Source of the DNA: Thermogemmatispora onikobensis
Lineage (GTDB): Bacteria > Chloroflexota > Ktedonobacteria > Ktedonobacterales > Ktedonobacteraceae
Assembly: GCF_001748285.1 (NCBI RefSeq)
Contig: NZ_BDGT01000001.1
Coordinates: forward strand, 186,001-250,000
Reading direction: 5' to 3'
Length of the DNA stretch: 64,000 bases
Both the position numbers and the translations under genes were made by a program. This document shows, piece by piece, positions 25,383 through 35,000 of this stretch (the first letter of the stretch is position 1; each line of letters begins with the position of its first letter). The notes under the pieces are model-generated. The model was not told the origin of the DNA. It searched no databases and saw nothing but the letters and a program-made list of their open reading frames with translations.

Positions 25383-26258
25383 ATGCACGGTCTCATTTTT
25401 ACTACCTGGGAAAAGTATTTGGGTGAGCGTTTCGGCGGTGGCTTGTTGAGTGCCTACCGGGACACCATCGGTGAGCCTCCGAGCGCCACCCCTCTGGTGA
25501 GCCGCTTCTACGATGATGGAGTGCTCTTAGAGGGTGTGGCAGCGGCCAGCCGTCTCAGCGGCCTGTCTCCTGAGCAGCTGCTGCGCGAATATGGGCGCTA
25601 CTTTATCCTGAACAGCCTCACCGGCCATCTTTGCAAGTATATCCTCTCGGGCGTCAGCAGTGCCTATGATCTGTTGCTGACGATGCGCGATGTCCATAGT
25701 CGCCTGCGCAAGACTGCTGCGGGACTGACCCCACCGCTTTTCAACTATGAGTTCGCCCCGCATGAGCGCAGTGTTGTCCTGATCTACGACAGCCCACGAC
25801 AGCTCTGTCCGGTCCTGCTGGGAGCTATCGAGGGCGCCGCCGAGCGCTATGGCGAGGAGGTGGTAGTCTACGAGCAGAGCTGTATGAAGCGCGGTGATCC
25901 CGTCTGCCGCATCGAAGCCACCTTCGCCCGCGGCACACGAAGCGCAGAGCAGCTTTCGGAGCAGGAGCGCGCGAACGCCTTCGAGCAGCAGGCACACCAG
26001 AATGCAATGCGCGAGCTAGGACAGCGCATTCTGACGATTCTGCCCACGGAGCAGGCTCAGGCGCTGACCCTACGCGAGGTTCGCCAGACGCTGGTGCAGC
26101 ACTACCGCCTGAGTCCTGCCTACCAGCGCCCGGCAGTCCTCCTGCAGGCTCTGCGCCATTTGCAGTTTGCCGGCTACGTGGCCGCGACGAGCGGGGAGCT
26201 GGATGACAACCTGACGACCCGCCGCTACTGGCGCGTCAGTACCTACTGGGAGCGTTAA
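25383..26258 (+). CDS. H-NOX (HNOB) heme sensor with C-terminal winged-helix-like region
   Basis: A 291-residue protein. Residues 1-182 are a heme-nitric-oxide/oxygen-binding domain: the typical opening MHGLIFTTWEKYLGERFG, the proximal heme ligand His105 (RDVHSRLRK) and the heme-propionate motif YxSxR at Tyr135-Ser137-Arg139 (IYDSPRQ). Three cysteines (141, 168, 175) might bind zinc. Bacterial H-NOX proteins are generally stand-alone partners of kinases or cyclases, or fused to chemoreceptors. Here residues 200-291 form a helical and winged-helix-like module (LTLREVRQTLVQHYRL, then VLLQALRHLQFAGYV, ending TTRRYWRVSTYW), suggesting direct DNA or partner binding. ATG at 25383 is chosen for homology; the frame opens at 25323. 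No kinase or cyclase gene lies nearby. Confidence 0.88.
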   Translation: MHGLIFTTWEKYLGERFGGGLLSAYRDTIGEPPSATPLVSRFYDDGVLLEGVAAASRLSGLSPEQLLREYGRYFILNSLTGHLCKYILSGVSSAYDLLLTMRDVHSRLRKTAAGLTPPLFNYEFAPHERSVVLIYDSPRQLCPVLLGAIEGAAERYGEEVVVYEQSCMKRGDPVCRIEATFARGTRSAEQLSEQERANAFEQQAHQNAMRELGQRILTILPTEQAQALTLREVRQTLVQHYRLSPAYQRPAVLLQALRHLQFAGYVAATSGELDDNLTTRRYWRVSTYWER

Positions 26259-26328
26259 GATAGGCTGACTCCTCGCCTTGGCTTGCCGGCGCCCAGCGAG
26301 CGACTAGCGCTCCCGGCTGCAGCCTCGC

Positions 26329-26832
26329 CTAGAGCTCGGGTGTCGGCAGGCCATGAGCACCAAGGGTAAAGAAAAGCTCTCCTCCATGATGCACATCGTG
26401 CTCAATCAGGTGCCAGATGATTTCCTGACACGTATAGCTGTAGGGTTTGTCGCGCCAGACACCCGAGAAGGTGGTCTCCAGGTCGGCGAGCGTCCATTGC
26501 CCAAGTTGCTCATCGATGATCTGCCAGGTGGTCTCTAAGCCTTCGATAAGTACGGTCACCGGTCCATCAGGAACTTCTATGCTCCAAGATGTGTAAGGCA
26601 ACAGCAGCTCCGGCTTTATTTCCATGACTCCCCCAAACCAGCGAGCCCGCGCCGCGGCAATATGGGCGGCAAGCTGGCGGATGTTGCGCAGGTGAGGAGC
26701 GATACGTAGCTCCAGCTGCGCCTCGCTGAGTGGGGTCAGTACCTCGACCAGGAGCTGCTGATAGCGGTCCCAGCCACGATAGATCTCTGTCAGCGTTCTC
26801 CCTCGGGGTTGGATTTGCTCGGCCTCTGTCAT
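26329..26832 (-). CDS. DinB/YfiT-like putative metal-dependent hydrolase
   Basis: A 167-residue four-helix-bundle protein of the DinB superfamily. The three-His metal site is visible: His57 (LRNIRQLAAHIAAAR), and His145 and His149 (WHLIEHDVHHGGELF). Related enzymes are thiol transferases for bacillithiol, mycothiol or similar thiols, while others have unknown roles. ATG at 26832 is preceded by AAGGAG. It converges with the H-NOX gene with 70 nt between them. No partner gene gives a specific function. Confidence 0.88.
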   Translation of the reverse strand: MTEAEQIQPRGRTLTEIYRGWDRYQQLLVEVLTPLSEAQLELRIAPHLRNIRQLAAHIAAARARWFGGVMEIKPELLLPYTSWSIEVPDGPVTVLIEGLETTWQIIDEQLGQWTLADLETTFSGVWRDKPYSYTCQEIIWHLIEHDVHHGGELFFTLGAHGLPTPEL

Positions 26833-27241
26833 GCTTTGCTCCTTCTCTCTGATGATTCATCCGTTGTTTGTGAAGCTCGCTCCCCGCCCCGCAAGCAGGG
26901 TGAAGGAGGAGCGTACAAACTCCAGATTAGCAGGAATAGCGGACAGTATCGAACCTACAATCTGCCAATCTCAGACGAGCAAGGCGCTCACCAAACGGCG
27001 AGAAGCCGAAGGAGTGAAGCTGCAGGGTAGCGGTCTTTCTTCCTTTCAACCTTCTTTCAGGTCCGGCGCTTTGCTCTGCTCCAGCCCACCACCGGGCTGA
27101 AACGCTTCCCCGGCAGAAGGGCGTGATAGGGATGGACAGGATCAAGCAGATCACGAGAAAGGCACAGAGAAAAATCTCAAGCAATCTCCGTAGTAGTGCC
27201 TTATCTCACCAGCTGTCGCCTGGAGAGGAGCAGAGTGTTTC
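26833..27241. other. Divergent gap before the DUF2171-like gene
   Basis: 409 nt between divergent genes. A short hairpin (CAGCCC near 27081, GGGCTG near 27093) is present. The ribosome site GAGAGGAG of the next gene is at the right end. No gene or convincing promoter seen. Confidence 0.4.
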
Positions 27242-27571
27242 ATGGCAACCTGGAGCGCAGCCAATATTGAGAAGGGCCTGAGCGTCTATAGCGCTGACCA
27301 GCGCCGCCTGGGCCGGGTGGTCGCCGTCTACCCTGAGAGTGTGCGAGTGCGTCGTGGACCATTGTTCTTCTGGACGGACCGGTTTTACCCCTATACCGCG
27401 ATTGCCGAGCGCCAGGGCCAGCGCCTGACGCTGACAATGCGGGCCTCGGAAGCCGAGGATCAGCAGTGGCGTAAACGCCCAGCCTATGAGAAGCATCCGG
27501 GCGATGTCCTGCAAACCTTCTACGACCGCGGGCACGGCGTCGAGGACCCCCTTGATCCCGACGAGGACTGA
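27242..27571 (+). CDS. Small DUF2171/PRC-barrel-like protein
   Basis: A 109-residue protein with the beta-strand pattern of the DUF2171 group: 'GLSVYSADQRRLGRVVAVYPE', then VRRGPLFFWTDRFYPYTAI, then a strand 'GQRLTLTM'. Such domains are related to PRC barrels, small scaffolds often involved in RNA or photosystem assembly or stress response, with no known catalytic activity. The C-terminus is acidic. ATG at 27242 follows GAGAGGAG. A perfect GC-rich stem-loop sits 77 nt after the stop. The next gene is a sigma factor on the same strand. Function is unknown. Confidence 0.75.
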   Translation: MATWSAANIEKGLSVYSADQRRLGRVVAVYPESVRVRRGPLFFWTDRFYPYTAIAERQGQRLTLTMRASEAEDQQWRKRPAYEKHPGDVLQTFYDRGHGVEDPLDPDED

Positions 27572-27647
27572 GCTAGCGCTCTCACCTGATCGCGCTGACG
27601 TCTGCTACCTGTTTTGGCCTCGCCGGGCGTCTTTAGAGGGTGCGTCT

Positions 27648-27675
27648 GCCAGCCTGGCGAGGCCGCCAGGCTGGC
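27648..27675 (+). terminator. Perfect 12-bp GC hairpin
   Basis: GCCAGCCTGGCG (27648-27659), loop AGGC, CGCCAGGCTGGC (27664-27675). It lies between the DUF2171-like gene and the sigma factor, with no U-tract after it. Likely end of the upstream transcript. Confidence 0.5.
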
Positions 27676-27890
27676 GAAGGAAGCAAGCGGTCAAGAAGAA
27701 GATACGGTTAGAACCTGAGAGAATTTAAGGTAAACACCTGATGTAGGCTAACCTGGGTCCCGGGTAGAATAGAAGCCGCTGGATGGATGCCAGGAATGGG
27801 CCTACCCGGCACCAAATGCCGACCACGAGGCCGTACGGAGGCCGGCAAGCTGGTTTTTGTCGGTGAGTTTCCCGAAGGGAGCGTGGAATC

Positions 27891-29009
27891 ATGGCTATAG
27901 CTGCTGCAGATCCTGTACGCGATGGCCGCAGGATGCGACCGGCCAGCCAGTCAGCGAGGCGGCGCGCAGGCCGGAAAGCGGCCACGCTGGAGATAGAAGG
28001 CGAGGCCGCTCTTCTGGCCCCGGGCGAGGACGAAGCTGCCCTCCCCACGAGCGAGACCGTTGCCGACCTGGCCCTTGATCCGTTGCTGGAGAGCAGCGAT
28101 GAGCTAGAAGAGATGGAGAGCGCTGAGGCCGACCTGACGGATGAGGTTGCCGAGCGCCGACCTTCGACTGTGCGCCAGGCTCTCGGCTCTGAAGATGCTT
28201 TTCAGAGCTACCTGCGCGATATCCGTGGCCTGGGGCTGCTGACCCACGAGGAAGAGCTTGAGCTGGCACGACGTGCCGCTGAGGGCGATGAGCTGGCGCG
28301 TCGGAAACTGATCGAGTCAAATCTGCGTCTGGTCATTGCTATTGCCCGTCGTTATACAAGCACCGGCGTTCCCCTGGTCGATCTGATCCAGGAGGGTAAC
28401 CTCGGGCTGATGCGCGCCGCCGAGAAGTTTGATTATCGTCGCGGCTGCCACTTTGGCACGTATGCAACCTGGTGGATTCGTCAGGCCGTGAGCCGCGCCG
28501 CTGGCGAGCAGTCTCGCCTGATCCATTTGCCTGAACATGTCGCCACCCGCTTGCGTAAAGTACGCCGCGTTGCCGCCCAGCTCTCTCAGGAGAATGGGCT
28601 GGACCCCGAGCCTGAGCAGATCGCTGCGGCCTGCAATATTGACGTCGATGAAGTCATCGATCTCCTCAGTGTGATTGAGCAACCCGTCTCTCTGGATGCC
28701 CCCGTTGACGATGAGGCTCGCCATTCGCTGGCCGATACGCTGGAGGATAGTACTGCCCCCGCTCCCGCTGAGACCGCCTCACAGCACTTGCTCGGCGAGG
28801 AGTTGCACCGCGCTCTCTCAACCCTCACCCCGCGCGAGCGCGCTGTGATTACGCTCCGTTACGGCATCGGCGATGGACGGAGCCGCACACTGCTGGAAGT
28901 CGGTAAGGAATTGGGCATTTCACGCGAACGTGTCCGCCAGCTTGAGGTGGTGGCCCTGATGAAACTGCGCAATTTCAGTGGCAATACTTCTTTGCGCGAG
29001 TGCGTGTGA
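27891..29009 (+). CDS. RpoD/SigA-like sigma-70 factor (group 1 or 2)
   Basis: A 372-residue sigma factor. After a 100-residue acidic Ala/Glu-rich N-terminus (no true region 1.1 recognisable) come region 1.2 ([20 protein letters not shown]), region 2 with [40 protein letters not shown] and the DNA-melting [14 protein letters not shown], region 3, and region 4 with [16 protein letters not shown] and recognition helix [21 protein letters not shown] primary sigma factor is usually longer and often begins region 2 with a conserved basic run. This may be the housekeeping factor or a close alternative. ATG at 27891 has GGAG nine bases upstream. It is monocistronic. Confidence 0.9.
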   Translation: MAIAAADPVRDGRRMRPASQSARRRAGRKAATLEIEGEAALLAPGEDEAALPTSETVADLALDPLLESSDELEEMESAEADLTDEVAERRPSTVRQALGSEDAFQSYLRDIRGLGLLTHEEELELARRAAEGDELARRKLIESNLRLVIAIARRYTSTGVPLVDLIQEGNLGLMRAAEKFDYRRGCHFGTYATWWIRQAVSRAAGEQSRLIHLPEHVATRLRKVRRVAAQLSQENGLDPEPEQIAAACNIDVDEVIDLLSVIEQPVSLDAPVDDEARHSLADTLEDSTAPAPAETASQHLLGEELHRALSTLTPRERAVITLRYGIGDGRSRTLLEVGKELGISRERVRQLEVVALMKLRNFSGNTSLRECV

Positions 29010-29429
29010 GCATCTGGCTGGCTGGCTGCCCTGACTGGAATGGAACAGCTGGGCTTGCCCGGTAATGATGTCGGTAGGATGAGCCTGACGCGCTGCAAAG
29101 CGAGCAGATAGATCCTTCCCTTTGCCCGCTCAAGGGGGCATGGGCCGGCTCGCTGGCTGACCCATGCCCTTCGCGGTCCCTCTTTCTCTTTCCGTTTCGT
29201 TTTCTGTCTTTCTCCCCCACTGCCCACGTTTCTGCCGCTCAGGTCGCCTGACTTCTCCGCCCTCCTCGCTTTTAGGCGATCGGCCCCCCATAAAGGCTGT
29301 GACTTCTCCTCCCACTCTCGACGAAAAGACTGGCCCTGTGGTAGACTGCGGAAGAGTGAGAAGAGTGACAGGAAGAGATGAGAATTTGCTACGAAGCGCT
29401 TGCTTCTGTCTGAGAGGAGATTTCGGCAC
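29010..29429. other. Gap after the sigma factor
   Basis: 420 nt without a gene. GGGCATGGG (29136-29144) and CCCATGCCC (29161-29169) can form a 9-bp hairpin that may end the sigma transcript. A GGCT-rich run is near 29014-29027. Confidence 0.4.
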
Positions 29430-30449
29430 ATGCAACCTTGTGCAACCTGTGGTACTGATGTGAGCGGTAAGCGTTTCTGCCCGCAGTGTGGTGCACCCGT
29501 GCCACAGGCTCAGCCTCTGCAGCCGCAGCCGCCGACCGTAGCTCCAGGCGGGGCAGCGGCGGCCAATGGGGAATGGTGTCCACGCTGCGGCGGCCAGGTG
29601 CGAGCTGGGGCAGCTTTTTGCTCCCATTGCGGGCAGGCACTGCGCCCAGCGCCATCCACCGCCTCGACAGGGCCGACCCTGCGGCTCTGTCCCCAATGTC
29701 ACGCGCAGGTGGCTGCTCATTATGCCTTCTGCACGAACTGCGGCGTTGCTCTGGCCGAGCCAGTCACGCCACGCTTCTGCCCACGCTGTGGCCAGCCCCA
29801 GCAGAGCGGAGCCCGTTTCTGCAGCGCCTGTGGCGCGGATCTGAACGCCGCGGCGGCAGCTTCCGCCCCAGCGGCCACCACGGCAGGCCCCTACCCTGTG
29901 CCACCACCACCAGCTACCAGCAGCGCGCCCGGAGCCAGCCCCTACCCCGCACCCACTCCCGGGTCGCCCGCCTATGCTCCTCCCGTGGCACAGACACCGG
30001 TCCAGTATGGGGGAGCTTACCCCGTTGCCGGGCAGCCAGCCCCCGGACCCATCAATGCAGTTCCTGCTGGTTCCTATCCCCCACAGACACCGCTGGTACT
30101 GCGTTGTCCGGTCTGCTGGGCAATCTCTCCCATTGGGACAAGCAATTGCCCAGGCTGCCGCACGAGCCTGGTCGGCGTAGCCCCTATCCCCGCCACCACT
30201 GCGCAGCAGCCACCTAACCAGCAGGGCGGCGGCCCCGGTGGTCTGTTCCAGGGAGACGGCGGCAAACTGGCTATGGGCGCCCTGGGTGGGGCCGCGGCAG
30301 TCATCGGCGGCGAGATGCTCCTGCATGGTCTGGAGCGCTCCCTGGAGGGCAATGACTACGGCTACCCACACCACCGCCATCATCATGAGGATGAGGGTGG
30401 CGTCTTGGGTGACCTGGGTCGCCTGGCAGATGACGTGGGCTTGATTTGA
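29430..30449 (+). CDS. Protein with five zinc ribbons, proline-rich linker and His-rich tail
   Basis: A 339-residue protein I cannot name. Four Cys4 zinc ribbons lie in tandem (Cys4/7/17/20, 50/53/64/67, 87/90/101/104, 117/120/131/134), then a Pro/Ala/Tyr-rich linker (140-225), a fifth ribbon (227/230/241/244), a Gln/Gly-rich stretch, a glycine-rich hydrophobic segment (MGALGGAAAVIGGEMLL), and a tail with YPHHRHHHEDE that could bind metal. Zinc ribbons of this kind (double zinc-ribbon families) mediate protein contacts. ATG at 29430 follows GAGGAG; the open frame starts at 29400. It sits between the sigma factor and the M16 peptidase promoter on the same strand. Confidence 0.8.
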   Translation: MQPCATCGTDVSGKRFCPQCGAPVPQAQPLQPQPPTVAPGGAAAANGEWCPRCGGQVRAGAAFCSHCGQALRPAPSTASTGPTLRLCPQCHAQVAAHYAFCTNCGVALAEPVTPRFCPRCGQPQQSGARFCSACGADLNAAAAASAPAATTAGPYPVPPPPATSSAPGASPYPAPTPGSPAYAPPVAQTPVQYGGAYPVAGQPAPGPINAVPAGSYPPQTPLVLRCPVCWAISPIGTSNCPGCRTSLVGVAPIPATTAQQPPNQQGGGPGGLFQGDGGKLAMGALGGAAAVIGGEMLLHGLERSLEGNDYGYPHHRHHHEDEGGVLGDLGRLADDVGLI

Positions 30450-30619
30450 ACTGCCCACCCTACCTATCCAGCCAGCATGTCTCTTTGCCAACAAGCACGA
30501 GCACCGCAAAGATCGAGGGCCGGGCAGGGCCAAAGGGAGGCCGCCCGGCCCGCCTGCTGGCACACCACTCCCGACTGTACCCAGATGGGCTAGTCCGCCT
30601 GATTTCTTCTATTGCCTTG

Positions 30620-30648
30620 TTGCGACACACCCGTAAAGGGTCTATAAT
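30620..30648 (+). promoter_or_regulatory. Sigma-70 promoter for the M16 peptidase/TPR operon
   Basis: TTGCGA (30620-30625), exactly 17 nt, then a consensus TATAAT (30643-30648). Transcription would start near 30655, giving a leader of about 105 nt before the peptidase ATG. The rest of the 310-nt gap 30450-30759 shows nothing else. Confidence 0.75.
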
Positions 30649-30759
30649 GTCTGGCAACAGGGGGTATCATTCTCAAGAGAAGCCGCTCGGGCGTGCCTCA
30701 CCTGCCTGTTTTCTAACTGGCTCATTAGCGGCTGAATTCATGAAGAAACGCTTGCATCG

Positions 30760-32037
30760 ATGCAATACGAGCGAACTACGCTGCCAAATGGCTTGCGCCT
30801 GCTGACGATGTGCGTGCCGGGCATCCGCTCGGCCAGCATCGCTTTTTTCTTTGCCGCCGGCTCGCGCTACGAACCGGATCACCTGGCCGGCATATCCCAT
30901 TTTATTGAGCATATGCTGTTTAAAGGCTCAAAAAATTATCCAAGCGCACGTATTCTCTCGGAAACAATCGAGGGGGTAGGGGGGGCCTTCAACGGCAGCA
31001 CAGGGAAGGAGCTGACCAGTTATACCGCGCGCGTCCCCTACGAGCACCTGCCCACAGTGATCGAGGTGCTCGCCGATATGATCCGTTATCCACTCTTCGA
31101 TCCCCACGAGATCGAGAAGGAGCGGCAGGTGATCATCGAGGAGCTGAGCGCGACGCGCGATGACCCGCAAGAGTGGTCGGGCCTTTTGCTGGACCAGATT
31201 ATGTGGCCCGATTTGCCGCTGGGGCGCGACGACGCGGGACGCGATGAGACAGTGGCCGCGATTAGCCGCCAGGATATGCTGACGTACCTGGAGCAGTCCT
31301 ATTGCCCTAACGCCCTGGTGGTGGGCGTCGTGGGCAATATTCACCATGCCCAGGTGCGGGAGCTGATCGAGTGGCTCTTCCACGACTGGGAAGCGCGCCC
31401 GCTACGAACCTGGACGCCCTGCCCGCCGCCGCGGGATGTGCCGCCCGTGGCCGTGGTCTATAAGGAGACGGAGCAGACAAATCTTTCGCTCGGTACCCTG
31501 GGGGTTGCTCATTCTTCTCCTGATTATTATGCACTGATGCTCTTGAATGCCATCCTGGGCGAGGGGATGAGCTCGCGCCTCTTCCAGAGTATTCGTGAGG
31601 AGCGCGGGCTGGCTTACGATATCGGCAGTTACACAAGCAGTTACTATGAAACAGGCAATCTGGTGGTCAGCGCTGGGGTCGATCCTTCTCAGACGGAGGC
31701 CGCTGTACGGGCCATCGTGCAGGAGCTGAATACCCTCCGCGAAGTACCTGTCTCTGAGGCGGAGCTGGAGCGCTTTAAGGCCTACGTATGCGGCGGCCTG
31801 ATCCTTGGTCTGGAGAGCACCCAGCAGGTCGCCAGTTGGCTCGCCAGTCATGAATGCCTGCTTGGCCAGGTGGTCGATGTGGATGAGATGATCCGCCAGA
31901 TTCAGGCTGTCACCCCCCAGGATCTCCAACGGGTGGCGCGCACGTGCTTCGCTCCCGAATGGCGCCGCCTGGCGTTGATTGGCCCCGAGAACCCTCGACA
32001 GATCGATCATTTTCAGAAGTTGCTCACAGCTGCCTAA
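30760..32037 (+). CDS. M16-family zinc metallopeptidase (mitochondrial processing peptidase-like)
   Basis: A 425-residue inverzincin. The inverted zinc motif HxxEH is at His47-Glu50-His51 (ISHFIEHMLFKGS) and the third ligand is Glu127 (RQVIIEELS). The opening TLPNGLRLLTM and the second, inactive domain with GEGMSSRLFQSIREERGLAYDI are typical of the bacterial PqqL/MPP-beta-like branch. It has no signal peptide, so it is probably cytoplasmic and degrades peptides. ATG at 30760 lacks a good ribosome site. It starts an apparent operon: the TPR gene follows after 24 nt. Confidence 0.93.
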   Translation: MQYERTTLPNGLRLLTMCVPGIRSASIAFFFAAGSRYEPDHLAGISHFIEHMLFKGSKNYPSARILSETIEGVGGAFNGSTGKELTSYTARVPYEHLPTVIEVLADMIRYPLFDPHEIEKERQVIIEELSATRDDPQEWSGLLLDQIMWPDLPLGRDDAGRDETVAAISRQDMLTYLEQSYCPNALVVGVVGNIHHAQVRELIEWLFHDWEARPLRTWTPCPPPRDVPPVAVVYKETEQTNLSLGTLGVAHSSPDYYALMLLNAILGEGMSSRLFQSIREERGLAYDIGSYTSSYYETGNLVVSAGVDPSQTEAAVRAIVQELNTLREVPVSEAELERFKAYVCGGLILGLESTQQVASWLASHECLLGQVVDVDEMIRQIQAVTPQDLQRVARTCFAPEWRRLALIGPENPRQIDHFQKLLTAA

Positions 32038-32061
32038 CGCGGGAAGAGGAGACCAGGTTCT

Positions 32062-35000
32062 ATGCTGAAAACGATGTCTACGCTGCGTGAGTATTTGCAG
32101 TATACGGAGGATGCCCTGAGCGCCGGGCGCATCGAGGAGGCTCTCGAACATTGCCAGTATGTGCTCTCGCACTTCCCTCACTCTCTCGAGGCTCATCGCC
32201 TCCTCGGAGAGATCTATCTGGCTCAGAACCGTCTGGCCGAGGCCCAGCAGACCTTCGATTGGGTCCTGACCAACGATCCCGAAAATGTGCTCGCTTACTG
32301 CAACCGCGCGCTGACAAGCGAACGCCTGGGGGATGTGGAAACCGCACTCGATTGCTATCAGCAGGCTTATGAGTTGAGCCGGGGCAATAGCCAGATCCGT
32401 CAGGAGTTTAATAAGCTGAGTGCTCGCAGCGGCCAGCCGGGCTTTATGCTCTCTCGCGCCGGCCTGGCCCGCCTCTATATGCGTGGCGACCTGCTCTTTC
32501 AGGCCATTCAGGAATGGGAGGCGGTGCTCGCCGCTACCCCCGATCGCCTGGATGCCCGCACGGGCTTACTCGAAGCCTGCTGGCGCGATGGCGATTTTGA
32601 GCGCGCTGAGCAGATCGCGACCAGCTTGCTGGAGGAGATCCCTGGCTGTCTGAAGGCTCTGCTGCTCCTGGCCCATATGACGTTTCCTCACAATCCGGCT
32701 CGCGCTCGCGAGTTGCTCCAGCGCGCCGAGGCGCTTGATCCCGAGATGACAATGGCTCGCGAGCTGTTCAGCGATCTGTTGACGGCTTCCTCCAATGACC
32801 CCTTCCTGACCCTTGTGCGTAAGGATGCCGTCTTGATGCCACCTCCTGGACGACCCGCGGCTCCTGCTGCTGAGTCAACCTTGTCCCGCCCCAGCCCGAC
32901 TTTGGCTGAAGCGCAGGAAGCAGCCAGCGATGAGAGCGAGCCGATCTTCGGCTGGACTACGCCCGACCCCTATCCGCTGGCTTTGACGACTACGCCTGCT
33001 CCCTCCCCCACACCTGCACCGCCTTCTTCGATGGCTTCACAGCCGCCAGAGGCACCTGTGCCCAGCAGCAGCGAGGCGTATCATTCCAGCTCTCCTTCCT
33101 GGTCTCTCTCTGGCAGCGATTTCTCTTTCGGAGAACAGGGTCCTTCGTGGGAGGAGCAGCCGGCCTGGCCACCCGCCCCAGCAGCTGGCTCCGAGGAAGA
33201 CCTGGGTCTGCCTGCCAGCCAGTCTTCTACTCACCCCGCCTGGCTCGATGCCCTCGATTCAACGCTCTATCGCCAGCCATCCGGTTCCCTCGCCACGCCA
33301 GCCTCCTCGCCTGAGCCGGCGGCCTCCGCCGCTGAAGGGGCCGCGGCTGCCGCGACGCCTGAGCTGGAGTCGCTGGACCTTTCCCCCCATAAAGAGGAGG
33401 CTGCAGCCCTGCCAGAGATCGCCTGGTCCCAGCCTCCCACCGCTAAGGAAGAGTCGCCCGCTGAGCGGCAGGAGGCAGAAGAAGAGATCTTCCCGTTTAT
33501 GCAGGAGGGAGCCGACCCAGAGGAGGGCTGGCCAGAATGGCTGAAGTCTCTGGGAGCGGAGACTATGGAGGAGTCCGCCGAGGAGCCACCGGCCTCTTCC
33601 CTATCCAGCTCTGGCTCACGCGGAGCAGTTTGGGGCGAACCAGAGGAGGTGCAAGAGCCAAAGCAGGAACGAGAGGCGGCCTGGCCAGCAGACCAGGGAG
33701 CACAGGATTCCCCGGTAACGCCAGTTTCTGCGGAGGTCGATGGCTATGCCCGTCTGGAACGAGGCTGGCCAGGCGAGCCAGCCGCTCACCCCACGGAGGA
33801 CTATATCGCGTCGGAGCCGGCTTACTCTGCCCCGGCAACCTGGGATGAGCTGACAGGTGAGGAGTTCTCTGCCCCTCCGGGAAAGCCGGCCTGGCTGGAG
33901 CAGCTGCAGGCCAGCCACAGCGCATTTGAGGAACAGGAGGCGGCGGTTGGTCCGCTCTGGCCACCCTCTGCTCCAACAGACTCCTCTAGCACTGGCACGC
34001 CCCCCACACCGCCGGCAGCTTCGATCTGGGGCGAGGAGTCTCCCGCTCCCTCTGCCCCCGCTCCCGCTACGCCTGCCGCCTCCCCACAAAGTTCCTCCCA
34101 CCCGGAGGCCGGAATTCCCTGGCTTGAGCAACTGGCCGGCTGGTCGACAGGCCCGGAGGTGGCCGCAGGCTCGTCGACGAGTAACCCGTCTTCGCCCATC
34201 CACGAGAGTCAGATCACGCGCCCTGAGCCTGAGCCAGCTCCCGCCCCTTCAGCTCAATCCCAGGAGCTGCCTGCTTCGTCATGGCTGGCAGAGCTGGCCG
34301 CCGGAGCTGGACAACGTCCCGCCGAGCAGAGTAGGCCGCCAGCCGCCGCTGAGCAACGACTGCTGACAACTTTGGAGGACCTCGAACAGCAGCTGTATGC
34401 CCAGGGCTTCGTGCCGCTGCAGCCAGGCGAGCTGGCAGCCTTTGCCCAGCAAGGGCAGGGGACGCCCCCCTCGCCCGCGGTGCCTGAACAGCCACAGCCA
34501 CCACGGACCGCCTATGCCCCCCAGCAGCAGCCAGCGTTTTCTCCAGGGCCGACACCACCCTCCGAGCTGGAGGAAACGGTACGCGCCCCACTGGGCCAGC
34601 CGCCACTTCAGCCTCCTCGCTATGAGGAGCCAAGGCACGCGCCTGAACCGCTCTGGCCCGGCCCAGGGTCCAATCCGTCCTTAGCACAAGGCCCTGCTCA
34701 GGGTCCCTCGCTGCCCAGCTATCGACCCGATGCTCTGCTGGAGGACGAGCTGGAGACAACCATGAAACGCCCAGTCTTCCGCCTCCAGCCAGCTCAGAAT
34801 CGTCCTTCGGCCCCTGGCGGACGCCCCTCCTCTCCAGCTCCTCGCCCCGCCAGCCGCGAGACTCCTGGCCCTGGCCCAAGTGGCCCCAGCGTCGGCACGG
34901 GCAGAAGCTCAGAAGGCGGCGAGGCGAATTACAAGGAGCACCTGATCCGCGGCTATCAGTATCAGCTCGCTGGCGCTTACGACGAGGCAATGCAAGAGTA

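Noticed and set aside
29130-30563. 477-codon open frame antisense to the five-zinc-ribbon gene
   Set aside because: The plus strand encodes regular Cys4 ribbons and a ribosome site; the antisense frame has no family resemblance.
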